Positions 53,055-61,905 of a DNA stretch of 64,000 bases are shown in pieces; position 1 is the first letter of the stretch; each line of letters starts with the position of its first letter. Made by a program: the position numbers and the translations under genes. The notes below the pieces were generated by a model. That model did no database searches and was not told the DNA's origin. It was given only the letters and a program-made list of their open reading frames with translations. The DNA comes from Tatumella punctata (GTDB lineage: Bacteria; Pseudomonadota; Gammaproteobacteria; Enterobacterales; Enterobacteriaceae): positions 124,001-188,000 of the forward strand of contig NZ_BAAAFW010000058.1 of NCBI RefSeq assembly GCF_039523735.1, given 5' to 3'.

Positions 53055-53078
53055 GGAAGTCTGGACGTCTGTACATCT
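53055..53078. promoter_or_regulatory. Three tandem Met boxes (MetJ operator)
   Basis: Adjacent 8-mers GGAAGTCT, GGACGTCT and GTACATCT match the MetJ consensus AGACGTCT at 6, 7 and 5 of 8 positions. They are contiguous, as required for cooperative MetJ binding, and lie just upstream of the MetQ-like gene. Confidence 0.75.
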
Positions 53079-53135
53079 AAAATTCAGAAGGGAAAATAAA
53101 ATACCGGGTAAACCACCCGACTGGTGCCAGAGCGA

Positions 53136-53996
53136 TCAGATGTTCCAGCGCTTTACTGTCAGCCGTTCTATACCGGCAAAAATCACGCCTTCAACCAGTA
53201 ACCCGATAATCACGACTGTCAGTAACCCGGCAAACACATGATCGGTAAACAGCTCATTACGGTTCTGAAAAATATACCAGCCCAGTCCGCCGCTGCCACT
53301 GGAAGCACCAAAGACTAATTCAGCAGCGATCAGGGTACGCCAGGCAAATGCCCAGCCAATTTTCAGTCCGGCAAGAATCGAGGGGAACGCTGCCGGCATA
53401 AGAATATGCCAGACATAACGCGGACCGCGCAGACCATAATTTTTTCCGGTCATACGTAAGGTTTCAGAAACACTGTTAAACCCGGCGCTGGTGTTTAAGG
53501 CTATTGGCCAGACAACCGAATGAACGATCACAAATATCAGGCTGCCGCTTCCTAAACCAAACCATAAAAGGGCCAGCGGCAGCAAAGCAATCGCCGGTAA
53601 CGGATTCAGCATTGCCGTCAGTGTACTCAGTAAATCTCTGCCTGCTCTGCTGCTGACAGCAAGGGCACTGAAGACCAGCGATAATACACTGCCAATCAGG
53701 TATCCCTGAATGAGCAGGGTAAGGGAATTATGTATTTTCTCTGGTAATACTCCGCTTAACATATCCTCACTGAATGCTCTCAGAGTATCGATAACCCCCG
53801 GAAACATCAGACTGTTATTCTGCCAGCGGGCGATCAGTTCCCATACCATCAGTAATAGCAGAACCAGCACCGACTTCCTTAACCAGCTCTGATTCCATAA
53901 ACGTTTGCCGGGCGGTAGCGGTGTTTCAGCCTGAAATTCTGCGGGAACTGTTATTTCACGCAGATAACCGGGCCGAAGGTAAGGCTGTGGTGCCAT
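53136..53996 (-). CDS. ABC transporter permease of the SsuC/TauC type
   Basis: Inner-membrane subunit of a nitrate/sulfonate/taurine-type importer; 286 residues, about six helices. An N-terminal extension (MAPQPYLRPGYLREITVPAEFQ) precedes the first helix (VLVLLLLMVWELIARW). The family segments are LNPLPAIALLPLALLWFGLG and the EAA-like ATPase contact region (FNSVSETLRMTGKNYGLRGPRYVWHILMPAAFPSILAGLKIGWAFAWRTLIAAEL). GGGAG lies seven bases before the ATG. It overlaps the upstream ATPase gene by 41 bp, and is last in the four-gene operon. Confidence 0.9.
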   Translation of the reverse strand: MAPQPYLRPGYLREITVPAEFQAETPLPPGKRLWNQSWLRKSVLVLLLLMVWELIARWQNNSLMFPGVIDTLRAFSEDMLSGVLPEKIHNSLTLLIQGYLIGSVLSLVFSALAVSSRAGRDLLSTLTAMLNPLPAIALLPLALLWFGLGSGSLIFVIVHSVVWPIALNTSAGFNSVSETLRMTGKNYGLRGPRYVWHILMPAAFPSILAGLKIGWAFAWRTLIAAELVFGASSGSGGLGWYIFQNRNELFTDHVFAGLLTVVIIGLLVEGVIFAGIERLTVKRWNI

Positions 53997-54810
53997 AAGG
54001 ACTCTCCCTGTCTGACGGATATACCGTTGCTTTTTCCGGAAACAGCAACGAATGAATTTCCCGTGCAGCTTGCCGGAACTCTTCGTTGCCCTGATTGTGT
54101 AATGTGAACTGATGGCAGTTTCTTTCCGCCCGGATTTGCCCGGGATGTGCCGAAAGGATCAAAATCCGGCTGCCGATTAACAACGCTTCTTCAATCGAAT
54201 GTGTTACGAAGAGCAGCGTCGAACCCGCATCCTCCCAGAGTTCCAGCAGCTCTTCCTGCATTTGTCTTCGTGTCAGCGCATCCAGAGAAGCAAATGGCTC
54301 ATCCATCAGCAAAATTTCTGGTTTCATTGCCATCGCCCGGGCAATAGCAACTCGCTGCTTCATTCCCCCGGACAACATATGCGGGTAAACATCAGTAAAC
54401 CGTGATAAACCAACCTTATGCAGATAATGGCCGGCAATCTCCCTGGCCTGTTTTTTATGATATTTACCGCTAACCAGCAGCGGGAACATCACATTACTGA
54501 TAACTGTTTTCCACGGAGCCAGTTGATCAAACTCCTGAAAAACAGTCATCCGCTCCGGGCCAGGGGCGGTAATTTTTTTTCCTTCCAGCAAAATCTCCCC
54601 GCTTGTCGGCGGGATAAACCCGCCAATCGCTTTCAGCAAACTGGACTTTCCGCATCCCGAAGGGCCGAGCAATACAAATCGGTCCGCCGGGTAAACCTCA
54701 AAACTGACATCATGCACCGCCCGTACCCGGTGTTGCGACGTCTGATACTCAAGGCTGATATGATTCAGCGATAATAAAGGGGCAGGCTGCTGCTCCGTCC
54801 GGTTGGTCAT
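53956..54810 (-). CDS. ABC transporter ATP-binding protein of the SsuB/TauB type
   Basis: ATPase of the same importer, 284 residues. Walker A LLGPSGCGKSSLLKAIGG, Q-loop VFQEFDQLAPW, signature LSGGMKQRVAIARAMA, Walker B ILLMDEPFASLD and H-loop FVTHSIEEALLIGSRI. The C-terminal extension after the H-loop is about 55 residues. I chose ATG 54810 with AGGA seven bases upstream; the frame opens with a TTG at 54846 inside the dioxygenase gene. It starts 14 bp after the dioxygenase stop. Confidence 0.93.
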   Translation of the reverse strand: MTNRTEQQPAPLLSLNHISLEYQTSQHRVRAVHDVSFEVYPADRFVLLGPSGCGKSSLLKAIGGFIPPTSGEILLEGKKITAPGPERMTVFQEFDQLAPWKTVISNVMFPLLVSGKYHKKQAREIAGHYLHKVGLSRFTDVYPHMLSGGMKQRVAIARAMAMKPEILLMDEPFASLDALTRRQMQEELLELWEDAGSTLLFVTHSIEEALLIGSRILILSAHPGQIRAERNCHQFTLHNQGNEEFRQAAREIHSLLFPEKATVYPSDRESPYGTTALPSARLSA

Positions 54811-54823
54811 GCTTATATCCTGT

Positions 54824-55714
54824 TCAGAATGGAATATCGCCTTCAATGGTGGTGCGGTATAACTGGCGCGGACAATCTTCCGGACAGCCTGTCGCCAGAT
54901 GGATTAACGAGCGGTTATCCCAGAACAATAAATCACCGGCTTGCCAGCGGTGCGTATAAATATTTTCTTCACGGATACTGTGTTCATACAGTGCCTGCAA
55001 AATATCCCGGCTTTCATCTTCAGCCAGCCCTTCGATATGGGTCGTAAAACCTTCACTGACAAACAATGCCTTGTGACCGGTTTCCGGATGCGTTCTGATG
55101 ACCGGGTGGCTAACCGCTTTCACTTCACTTAGCTGTTTTTCTGTTAATACCGGTCGCCACTGGCTGCCGAAACGGGGCTTACTGTAAGTCGCTGTATAAG
55201 AATGTACTGCCCGGAGGCCTTCAATTTTGCGACGTAATTTTTCAGGTAAGGTTTCCCATGCCTTATGCATATTGGCAAAGCGGGTATCTCCGCCAACGGC
55301 GGGTAAAATTTTCCCATAGAGCATTGAACCAAGGCTGGGTATCTGTTTATAAGAAAGATCAGAATGCCAGTATTTACCTGCATCACCGAGGCCGACAGGC
55401 TTCCCGTCACGGACAATATTAGAAACGATTAAAATCTCAGGATAGCCGTCTAACAGGAATTGTTTTAATACATGAATCTGCAACGGGCCAAAACGACGAC
55501 TGAATGCAATCTGCTGTTCCGGAGTCAGTGTCTGCTGCCGGAAAACCAGCAGATGATAGTGCAGATGCGCCTGATGAATACGCCGGAAGTCGGCGGTATT
55601 CAGTTTATGACTTAAATCCAGACCGATAATTTCGGCACCGGTACCGGGTAACGGGCGGATTTCAAACTGCTGAGACCCCGCTTCCGGCGAGGAGACTTCG
55701 GTAAACTCACCCAT
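54824..55714 (-). CDS. TauD/TfdA-family Fe(II)/2-oxoglutarate dioxygenase
   Basis: Dioxygenase of 296 residues that couples oxidative decarboxylation of 2-oxoglutarate to hydroxylation of a substrate, releasing sulfite in the case of taurine and alkylsulfonates. The metal triad is visible as His117 and Asp119 (YWHSDLSY) and His272 (NRSLIHLATG). Arg287 (RQLYRTTIEGD) should bind 2-oxoglutarate. Within the family it is clearly TauD-like in layout, but substrate residues cannot be assigned. It is placed between the binding-protein gene (24 bp upstream) and the ATPase gene, an order different from tauABCD. Confidence 0.9.
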   Translation of the reverse strand: MGEFTEVSSPEAGSQQFEIRPLPGTGAEIIGLDLSHKLNTADFRRIHQAHLHYHLLVFRQQTLTPEQQIAFSRRFGPLQIHVLKQFLLDGYPEILIVSNIVRDGKPVGLGDAGKYWHSDLSYKQIPSLGSMLYGKILPAVGGDTRFANMHKAWETLPEKLRRKIEGLRAVHSYTATYSKPRFGSQWRPVLTEKQLSEVKAVSHPVIRTHPETGHKALFVSEGFTTHIEGLAEDESRDILQALYEHSIREENIYTHRWQAGDLLFWDNRSLIHLATGCPEDCPRQLYRTTIEGDIPF

Positions 55715-55738
55715 AATAATCCTCCGTACTGACTGTGA

Positions 55739-56746
55739 TTAACTGCCCGGGTTGACCTGTGCTTCACTAAAAAAATAATCTTTCCAGCTGGCGGCATGAT
55801 GTTTTAATACTCCAAGCTGATTCAGCTTATCGGCATAGACATACGTCCGTTCCGGGGATACCGTGAAGTGGTTTTGCGGGTCATTAATAATTTTTTCGAT
55901 TAATGACAGGGGTAAATGTGAATTTTCCTGACGGATATAAATACGGGCAGCATCGTCTTTATTCTTTTCTACATATTCAGCCGCTTGTACTAAAGCGTTA
56001 TAAAACGCCTGATAGGTCTCAGGATTTTCATCATGAAATTTTTGCGTGGTATACAGAACGTTAAATGATCCCGGCCCCCCGAGAACATCATATGAACTGA
56101 GGATTTTGTGGATACCCGGATGATCTAATTCCTGATACTGAAACGGCGGGCTGGAGAAATGTGCGGTAATTTCAGATTTTCCGGAGATCAGCGCCACAGT
56201 CGCATCGGGATGCGGCAGGCTGACAGTGATATTATCAAACCGGTTATAGGCTTTATTACCATATAACTCAGCAGTCGCAATCTGTAATGTCCTGGACTGA
56301 AAGCCGACCCCGGCAGCCGGTGCAGCAATCCGGTCTTTTTCACTCAGGTCGTGAATACTTTTCACAGCAGGATTATTACTGAGTAAATAGCCGGGCATAG
56401 ATCCAAGGGCAGCAATAGCTTTTACATTCTGGTGACCATATGTCCGGTCCCAGACAGTTAACATGGCAGGAACCCCGGCGGCAGCGACATCCAGCGCACC
56501 GGTCAGTACGGCTTCATTCATTGTTGTGGCACCGGACAGGGTTCGCCAGTCAACCTTAATATCCAGACCTTCTTTCTTACCTTGCTGCTCTATCAGATGC
56601 TGGTCACGCACCACATCCAGCAATAAATAACCAATACCAAATTGCTGAGCAATACTGATGTTCCCTTCAGCACTGGCTGTTACCGGGGCAACCAGTGCAC
56701 CGGCAATTAGTCCGGCAATAACGACCGACAGCGTATTCTTTATCAT
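55739..56746 (-). CDS. ABC substrate-binding protein of the TauA/SsuA type
   Basis: Periplasmic binding protein of 335 residues with a Sec signal (MIKNTLSVVIAGLIAGALVAPVTASAEG). Core motifs of the nitrate/sulfonate-binding group: ISIAQQFGIGYLLLDVVRDQHLIEQ, TTMNEAVLTGALDVAAAGVPAML, AAPAAGVGFQSRTLQIA, VALISGKSEITAHFSSPPF. It heads the operon binding protein - dioxygenase - ATPase - permease. The ligand is unknown; an organosulfur compound is the first guess from the dioxygenase, a nitrogen compound the second from the neighbouring nitrate genes. Confidence 0.88.
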   Translation of the reverse strand: MIKNTLSVVIAGLIAGALVAPVTASAEGNISIAQQFGIGYLLLDVVRDQHLIEQQGKKEGLDIKVDWRTLSGATTMNEAVLTGALDVAAAGVPAMLTVWDRTYGHQNVKAIAALGSMPGYLLSNNPAVKSIHDLSEKDRIAAPAAGVGFQSRTLQIATAELYGNKAYNRFDNITVSLPHPDATVALISGKSEITAHFSSPPFQYQELDHPGIHKILSSYDVLGGPGSFNVLYTTQKFHDENPETYQAFYNALVQAAEYVEKNKDDAARIYIRQENSHLPLSLIEKIINDPQNHFTVSPERTYVYADKLNQLGVLKHHAASWKDYFFSEAQVNPGS

Positions 56747-56790
56747 TACAGCCTCAGATGACTCATTGTTAATGAACTCATACTGAACGT

Positions 56791-56851
56791 TATGTTTTTA
56801 AACATAAAATAATAAATAAAGAGTAACCAAACCCGAAATAAGCATATGCTT
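56791..56851. promoter_or_regulatory. Two palindromes upstream of the TauABCD-like operon
   Basis: TATGTTTTTAAACATA (56791-56806) and AAGCATATGCTT (56840-56851) lie in the 162-bp AT-rich gap upstream of the binding-protein gene. They may bind a LysR-type regulator such as CysB or Cbl, but neither matches a consensus I can state with confidence. Confidence 0.35.
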
Positions 56852-56908
56852 TATTTTGCTTATTAATGCCGGATTTTTCGGCCGAAAAACCATCGCGGTC
56901 TGCGAGAC

Positions 56909-59900
56909 TCAGTAAATATCCCGCAAGTAACGCTGCTGGCGGGCGAGGCCTGACAGCCACTGTTCCGCCTGCTGACTGTTCATCCGGCCGTGTTCCCGGA
57001 TAATTTGCAGTAACGTCTGATGTACCTCTTTTGCCATTCTGTCCGCATCACCACAAACACAGAGCGTTGCCCCTGCAGACAGCCATTGCCAGAGCTGTTT
57101 TCCCTGTTCCAGCATCCGGTGCTGAACATATATTTTCTGCGGCTGATCACGGGAAAATGCTGTATCCAGCCGGTGAAGGTACCCTGCCCGGCGGAAGCCT
57201 TCCAGTTCTCTGTGATAATAAAACTCGCTCCCGGCGTGCTGCTCGCCAAAAAATAACCAGTTTTCTCCGGTGGCACATGTTGCCTGCCGGTGTTGTAAAA
57301 AAGCGCGGAACGGCGCAATTCCTGTCCCCGGGCCAATCATAATTAACGCTGTTGCCCCCTCTGCAGGAGGCCGGAAAGCAGCGGACTTTCTGACAAATAC
57401 CGGAATCTCCCGGCCGATAGCACTGTCTGCCAGAAATGCCGAACAGAGACCATCACCGGCGCCGTCACTGCCCTGACGTACTACCGAAACGGTGAGGTGA
57501 ATTTCGTCCGGGGTGAGTAACGGGCTCGATGATATAGAGTACATTCTTGGCCGCATCGGCCGGAGATGCTGAATAAACGTCTCTGCATCCAGCCGGGCCG
57601 GGAAGGCCTGTAGCAGTTCAGGGACCCGGTACTGTTGCTGCCAGTCGTTACTGTCAGCATTCAGTAACTGACGCAGCTGTGGCGGGAATGCTCCGCTGAC
57701 CGCATGCTCACCGATATATTCGGCCAGCTCGCGGCTGACTACCGACAGGTCAGTATAGTCAGACAATGCCGCCTGCAAGCACACCGATTGCTGAGAAGGT
57801 AAAACTACCTTCTGTTGTGGATCCAACTGTAACGCTGACAGTATAGCCATCACCCGACGGGGGGCATTCTGTGGCCAGACGCCGAGGGAATCCCCTGGCT
57901 GATAAGGCATATCAGCCCCGTCAACCGACAGAATAATTTGCCGGGTTTCTTTTTGCGATCCCGGACCACTCAGTAACCGGTTACCCGTCAGCAGCGCACG
58001 GCAGGGATTATCACGATGATACTTTTCAGTCACCACCGCGGGGGCATGTAACGCGCCGCTGAGACCACTGACCGCGGGCTGTGTGACGGGTGTTTCCCCC
58101 CGACCTAACAGAGGCTGTAGCTGTGCCAGCCACTGGCGGGCAGGCAGAAAATCATCAGCATCACATTCATGACGCTCTTTCAGACGGGTAGCCCCCAGCG
58201 CTGACAAACGGGCATCCAGCTGACGACCAAAACCACAGAACCGGAGATAACTGCTGTCCCCCAGCGCCAGTACCGAAAAACTGACCGCAGACAGTGAGGG
58301 CGCAGAGTCGGCAGATAATGCCTGCCAGAACGAGACACCACTGTCCGGCGGATCACCGTCCCCAAAGGTACTGACCACCAGCAGAATGTTGCCGCCGCTC
58401 GCCAGCTGTGCTGGCGTCACCTCAGCAAGACAATCACAACGCACTGTTATTCCTGCCTGCTGCAACTGCTGTTCACACTGTGTCGCCAGCGCGCCGGCAT
58501 TGCCGGTCGTGGAACTCCACAGGATCCATACCTGTGCCGACGGCTCACTGGCGGGGACAGTCAGCCCTGCAGGCAACGGGCTGCGGGCATATAATCCGGC
58601 CAGCATGCCGTCAATCCATAACCGGGAATGGTCACTCAGGGGGGCGGCCACGGGTAATACCGGTACCCCGCTGCGGGTTTCGGGCGGGCTGAGGCGCAGA
58701 CCGCTGAGAAACCCCTGCAGATACTGATGTTCTTCCCTGCTTAACGCTGCTGATAACGGGGACCCGGCCGCCAGCTGGCCGGCAAACAGGTCCGCCGCCG
58801 TAGTTGTCTCTGTCATAACAGCCTCCGCGACCGGCTCAGGGCTGACCTGCCGGGCATCTGCACTCTGGCCGGTAACGACCGGGGTTAACGAAACTGCACA
58901 ATATTTCAGTGCCGGCTGGAGCGATACGGGATCAACTGCATCACTGGTCAGGGAATTCACCGACAGCTTTTCACCAAAAACATCTCCCCAGTGGAACGGG
59001 GCAAAACAGCTGCCCGGCAGTACCCGATCACTGATCTGTGCCGGTAAAATAGCCAGACCACGCCGCGAGCGAATTTCCACCGGTTGTTGTGGCTGAATAG
59101 TTAACCGCTTAGCATCCTGCGGATGAAGCTCGATAAAAGGAGCCGGATTCAGGCGGTTAAGTTCCGGGATCCGCCCGGTTTTGGTAAGCGTATGCCACTG
59201 ATGCTGTAAACGTCCCGTATTCAGAATAAACGGAAACTGGTCATCAGGCATCTCAGCCGGTTCAGACTCGCGGCAGCAATGAAATATGGCTCGCCCGTCG
59301 GGAGCTGGGAAGATAATCTCCGCGGCCTTATGCCCGCGGGAAGCTTCCTGCTGCTGCAGATAGCGCAGCGGATGACGGGATTGCGTATCCCCCGGTGATG
59401 ATGGCCACTGAACCGGCCCCTCTTTCAGCCGCGGATAGCTGATACCTCGCAGATCATAGCCGGTAGCCGGATTATTAAACTTCTGAATTTCAAGGAATAC
59501 GTCTTCTGCTGATGCGTAATCAAAATCGTTGCGGAAGCCCATTTCACAGGCCACCCGTGCAATAATCTGCCAGTCCGCCAGTACATCTCCCGGCGGGGTG
59601 ACGGCGGGTTGCATCAGGGTCAGATTACGCTCTGAGTTTACCATGACGCCTTCCGCTTCGGCCCACAGTGCGCCGGGGAGTAAAATATCCGCATAACGAT
59701 TGGTTTCTGTCTCAAGAAAAGCATCCTGGGTGATCACCAGCTCTGCCTGTTCCAGCCCGCGGATTACCTGCTGCCGGTTCGCCATACTGGCGGCAGGATT
59801 GGTACAGATAATCCAGCAGGCTTTAATACTGCCAGCTGCCATCTGCTCAAACATATCAACGGTCCCGTGACCGCCATCGGTCGGCAGCGTCCCGGCAGCC

Positions 59901-61015
59901 AGCCCCCAGACAGATTCCGTAAACCGGCGGTCGTCTGCCACCAGCAATGACCGCTGGCCCGGCAACCCGCTTCCCATATACCCCATTTCCCGGCCCCCCA
60001 TCGCATTAGGCTGGCCGGTCAGAGAAAATGGCCCGCACCCCGGGCGACACAGGGTTCCGGTTGCCAGGTGCAGATTACATAATGCACTGGTATTCATGGT
60101 CCCCTGCACACTCTGGTTCAGCCCCATCGTCCAGCAACTCATCCAGGCGGATGACTCTGCCAGCCAGCGGGCTGCCAGCAAAATATCCTGTTGTGCCAGT
60201 CCGGTAGCCGCGGCGACGGTTTCCGGGGGATAATCTGCCAGAAAGTCCGGCATCTGCTCCCAGCCTCTGGTATAGCGGGCAATAAACTCAGCATCGGTTT
60301 TGCCCTGACTGACCAGCAGTTGTAACAACCCGTTCAGTAATACCAGGTCGCTGCCGGGCTTCAGTTGCAGAAACAGACTGGCTTTCTCCGCTGTTGCTGT
60401 TCGCCGGGTATCCACCACAATCAGCTTCGCCCCGGCGTTGACCCGCGCCATCATCCGCAGGAAAAGGATCGGGTGACAGTCCGCCATATTGGCTCCGATC
60501 ACCAGAAAAAGCTCTGCGTGTTCAAAATCCTGGTAAGACCCCGGCGGGCCGTCTGCCCCGAGTGACTGTTTATAACCACTGCCTGCACTGGCCATACATA
60601 ATCGTGAATTTGACTCGATAAAGGGCGTGGTAATAAATCCTTTCGCCAGCTTATTTGCCAGATACTGGGCTTCGAGGGACATCTGTCCGGACACATACAT
60701 CGCCACGGCCCCGGGGCCGTGGCGGGCAATAATGGCTTTCAGACGCCGTGCCGTTTCGCTGATAGCCACCGTTATTTCCGTCTGTACCGGATCCTGCTGC
60801 CGATCGGTGCGCAGAAACGCCTGTGTCAGCCGGCCCGCAGCATTCAGTGCTGCGGCACAAGTCAGGCCTTTGGTACATAATTTTCCCTGGTTCGCCGGAT
60901 GTTGTTTATCGCCGCTGACACGGATCACCCGGTTATCTTCAACCTGCATCACAATGCCGCAGCCAACCCCGCAATAAGGGCAGACACTTTTTACCTGTTT
61001 AACTTCCGCATCCAT
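56909..61015 (-). CDS. Assimilatory nitrate reductase fused to a CysJ-like diflavin reductase
   Basis: A 1368-residue fusion. Residues 1 to about 725 are a NasA-type molybdopterin nitrate reductase: the 4Fe-4S motif CPYCGVGCG...LCTKG (Cys12, 15, 19, 47), SNSRLCMASA with the likely Mo-ligand Cys, and GPFSLTGQPNAMGGREMG. A linker (about 725-826) has two CysJ-like helices. A flavodoxin domain follows (about 827-975; SSTTGNAG, STFGDGDPPD, LALGDSSY), then an FAD domain (RMYSISSSP) and NADPH domain (IGPGTGIAPFRAFLQ, FGEQHAGSEFYY, ending RYLRDIY like CysJ). It should reduce nitrate to nitrite directly with NADPH. ATG 61015 has GGAG nine bases upstream; ATG 61045, overlapping the methyltransferase stop, is an alternative. 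Confidence 0.93.
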   Translation of the reverse strand: MDAEVKQVKSVCPYCGVGCGIVMQVEDNRVIRVSGDKQHPANQGKLCTKGLTCAAALNAAGRLTQAFLRTDRQQDPVQTEITVAISETARRLKAIIARHGPGAVAMYVSGQMSLEAQYLANKLAKGFITTPFIESNSRLCMASAGSGYKQSLGADGPPGSYQDFEHAELFLVIGANMADCHPILFLRMMARVNAGAKLIVVDTRRTATAEKASLFLQLKPGSDLVLLNGLLQLLVSQGKTDAEFIARYTRGWEQMPDFLADYPPETVAAATGLAQQDILLAARWLAESSAWMSCWTMGLNQSVQGTMNTSALCNLHLATGTLCRPGCGPFSLTGQPNAMGGREMGYMGSGLPGQRSLLVADDRRFTESVWGLAAGTLPTDGGHGTVDMFEQMAAGSIKACWIICTNPAASMANRQQVIRGLEQAELVITQDAFLETETNRYADILLPGALWAEAEGVMVNSERNLTLMQPAVTPPGDVLADWQIIARVACEMGFRNDFDYASAEDVFLEIQKFNNPATGYDLRGISYPRLKEGPVQWPSSPGDTQSRHPLRYLQQQEASRGHKAAEIIFPAPDGRAIFHCCRESEPAEMPDDQFPFILNTGRLQHQWHTLTKTGRIPELNRLNPAPFIELHPQDAKRLTIQPQQPVEIRSRRGLAILPAQISDRVLPGSCFAPFHWGDVFGEKLSVNSLTSDAVDPVSLQPALKYCAVSLTPVVTGQSADARQVSPEPVAEAVMTETTTAADLFAGQLAAGSPLSAALSREEHQYLQGFLSGLRLSPPETRSGVPVLPVAAPLSDHSRLWIDGMLAGLYARSPLPAGLTVPASEPSAQVWILWSSTTGNAGALATQCEQQLQQAGITVRCDCLAEVTPAQLASGGNILLVVSTFGDGDPPDSGVSFWQALSADSAPSLSAVSFSVLALGDSSYLRFCGFGRQLDARLSALGATRLKERHECDADDFLPARQWLAQLQPLLGRGETPVTQPAVSGLSGALHAPAVVTEKYHRDNPCRALLTGNRLLSGPGSQKETRQIILSVDGADMPYQPGDSLGVWPQNAPRRVMAILSALQLDPQQKVVLPSQQSVCLQAALSDYTDLSVVSRELAEYIGEHAVSGAFPPQLRQLLNADSNDWQQQYRVPELLQAFPARLDAETFIQHLRPMRPRMYSISSSPLLTPDEIHLTVSVVRQGSDGAGDGLCSAFLADSAIGREIPVFVRKSAAFRPPAEGATALIMIGPGTGIAPFRAFLQHRQATCATGENWLFFGEQHAGSEFYYHRELEGFRRAGYLHRLDTAFSRDQPQKIYVQHRMLEQGKQLWQWLSAGATLCVCGDADRMAKEVHQTLLQIIREHGRMNSQQAEQWLSGLARQQRYLRDIY

Positions 61016-61044
61016 CGTTATCTGCTCCGCCAGTCCTGCGACCA

Positions 61045-61878
61045 TCAGGCCGCGACATGATTAACCACATTGCTGTCCAGCTCCGGCGAAGTAACCCGCA
61101 ATGCAGGGGCCCGGCAATACGCCACGACTTTACCGACGATCAATACCCCCGGCGGCTGTGGCTGATAACGTGCCAACAGCGCCGGTAATGTCTGTACTGT
61201 TCCGATCAGCAGCCGCTGCTCCGGTAACGTCCCTTTTTCTATAATGGCCAGCGGCATATCACCCGCCAGTCCCAGAGCCATAAGACGCTGACAAAGGGCG
61301 ATACTGTGGCCCAGCCCCATATAGAACACCAGTGTCTGACCCGACGAAGCCAGCGAGATATCCTCACAGAGTTCATCCCCGCACCGGGTATGTGCGGTAA
61401 TCAAGCGCAGTGACTGTGCACAGTCGCGGTGAGTTAATGGTAAGCCGACAGCCGCCGCACAACCGGTCGCCGCCGTAATTCCGGGGATAATATGGCAGGG
61501 GATCCCCGCCTGTTGCAGGGCTTCAAGCTCCTCGCCACCGCGACCAAAAATAAAAGGATCTCCGCCTTTCAGCCGGATAACCCGCTGGCCGGCACAGGCC
61601 AGTTCACCAAGTAACTGGTTAATCTGCGGCCGGGAAAGGCGATGATTACCGCGTGATTTCCCGACATCAATACAGCGTACCGTGGCGGGGACCAGGGCCA
61701 TAATATCTGCCGATACCAGCCGGTCATGCACCACAACATCCGCCTGCCGGATCACCCGTAAGGCTTTCAGCGTCAGCAGTTCAGCATCTCCGGGGCCGGC
61801 ACCCACCAGCCAGACTTCTCCCGGAATAACCGGCTGGCCGGAGGGGGCCAGCGGCAGGTACAGATTTGTATTTATCAT
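61045..61878 (-). CDS. cobA: Uroporphyrinogen-III C-methyltransferase (CobA/SUMT)
   Basis: SAM-dependent enzyme making precorrin-2 for siroheme, the cofactor of the adjacent nitrite reductase. The 277 residues have the family motifs VWLVGAGPGDAELLTLKALRVI, VVVHDRLVS, VIRLKGGDPFIFGRGGEELEAL, IPGITAATGCAAAVGLPLTHRD and ALVFYMGLG-type sequence (TLVFYMGLGHS). Only the methyltransferase part of CysG is present, without the dehydrogenase/ferrochelatase half, as usual for nas clusters. It starts 27 bp after the nitrite reductase stop and its stop overlaps a possible ATG of the nitrate reductase (TGATG). Confidence 0.93.
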   Translation of the reverse strand: MINTNLYLPLAPSGQPVIPGEVWLVGAGPGDAELLTLKALRVIRQADVVVHDRLVSADIMALVPATVRCIDVGKSRGNHRLSRPQINQLLGELACAGQRVIRLKGGDPFIFGRGGEELEALQQAGIPCHIIPGITAATGCAAAVGLPLTHRDCAQSLRLITAHTRCGDELCEDISLASSGQTLVFYMGLGHSIALCQRLMALGLAGDMPLAIIEKGTLPEQRLLIGTVQTLPALLARYQPQPPGVLIVGKVVAYCRAPALRVTSPELDSNVVNHVAA

Positions 61879-61905
61879 CAGAAAATATCTCCGCGCTAAG
61901 GTCCC

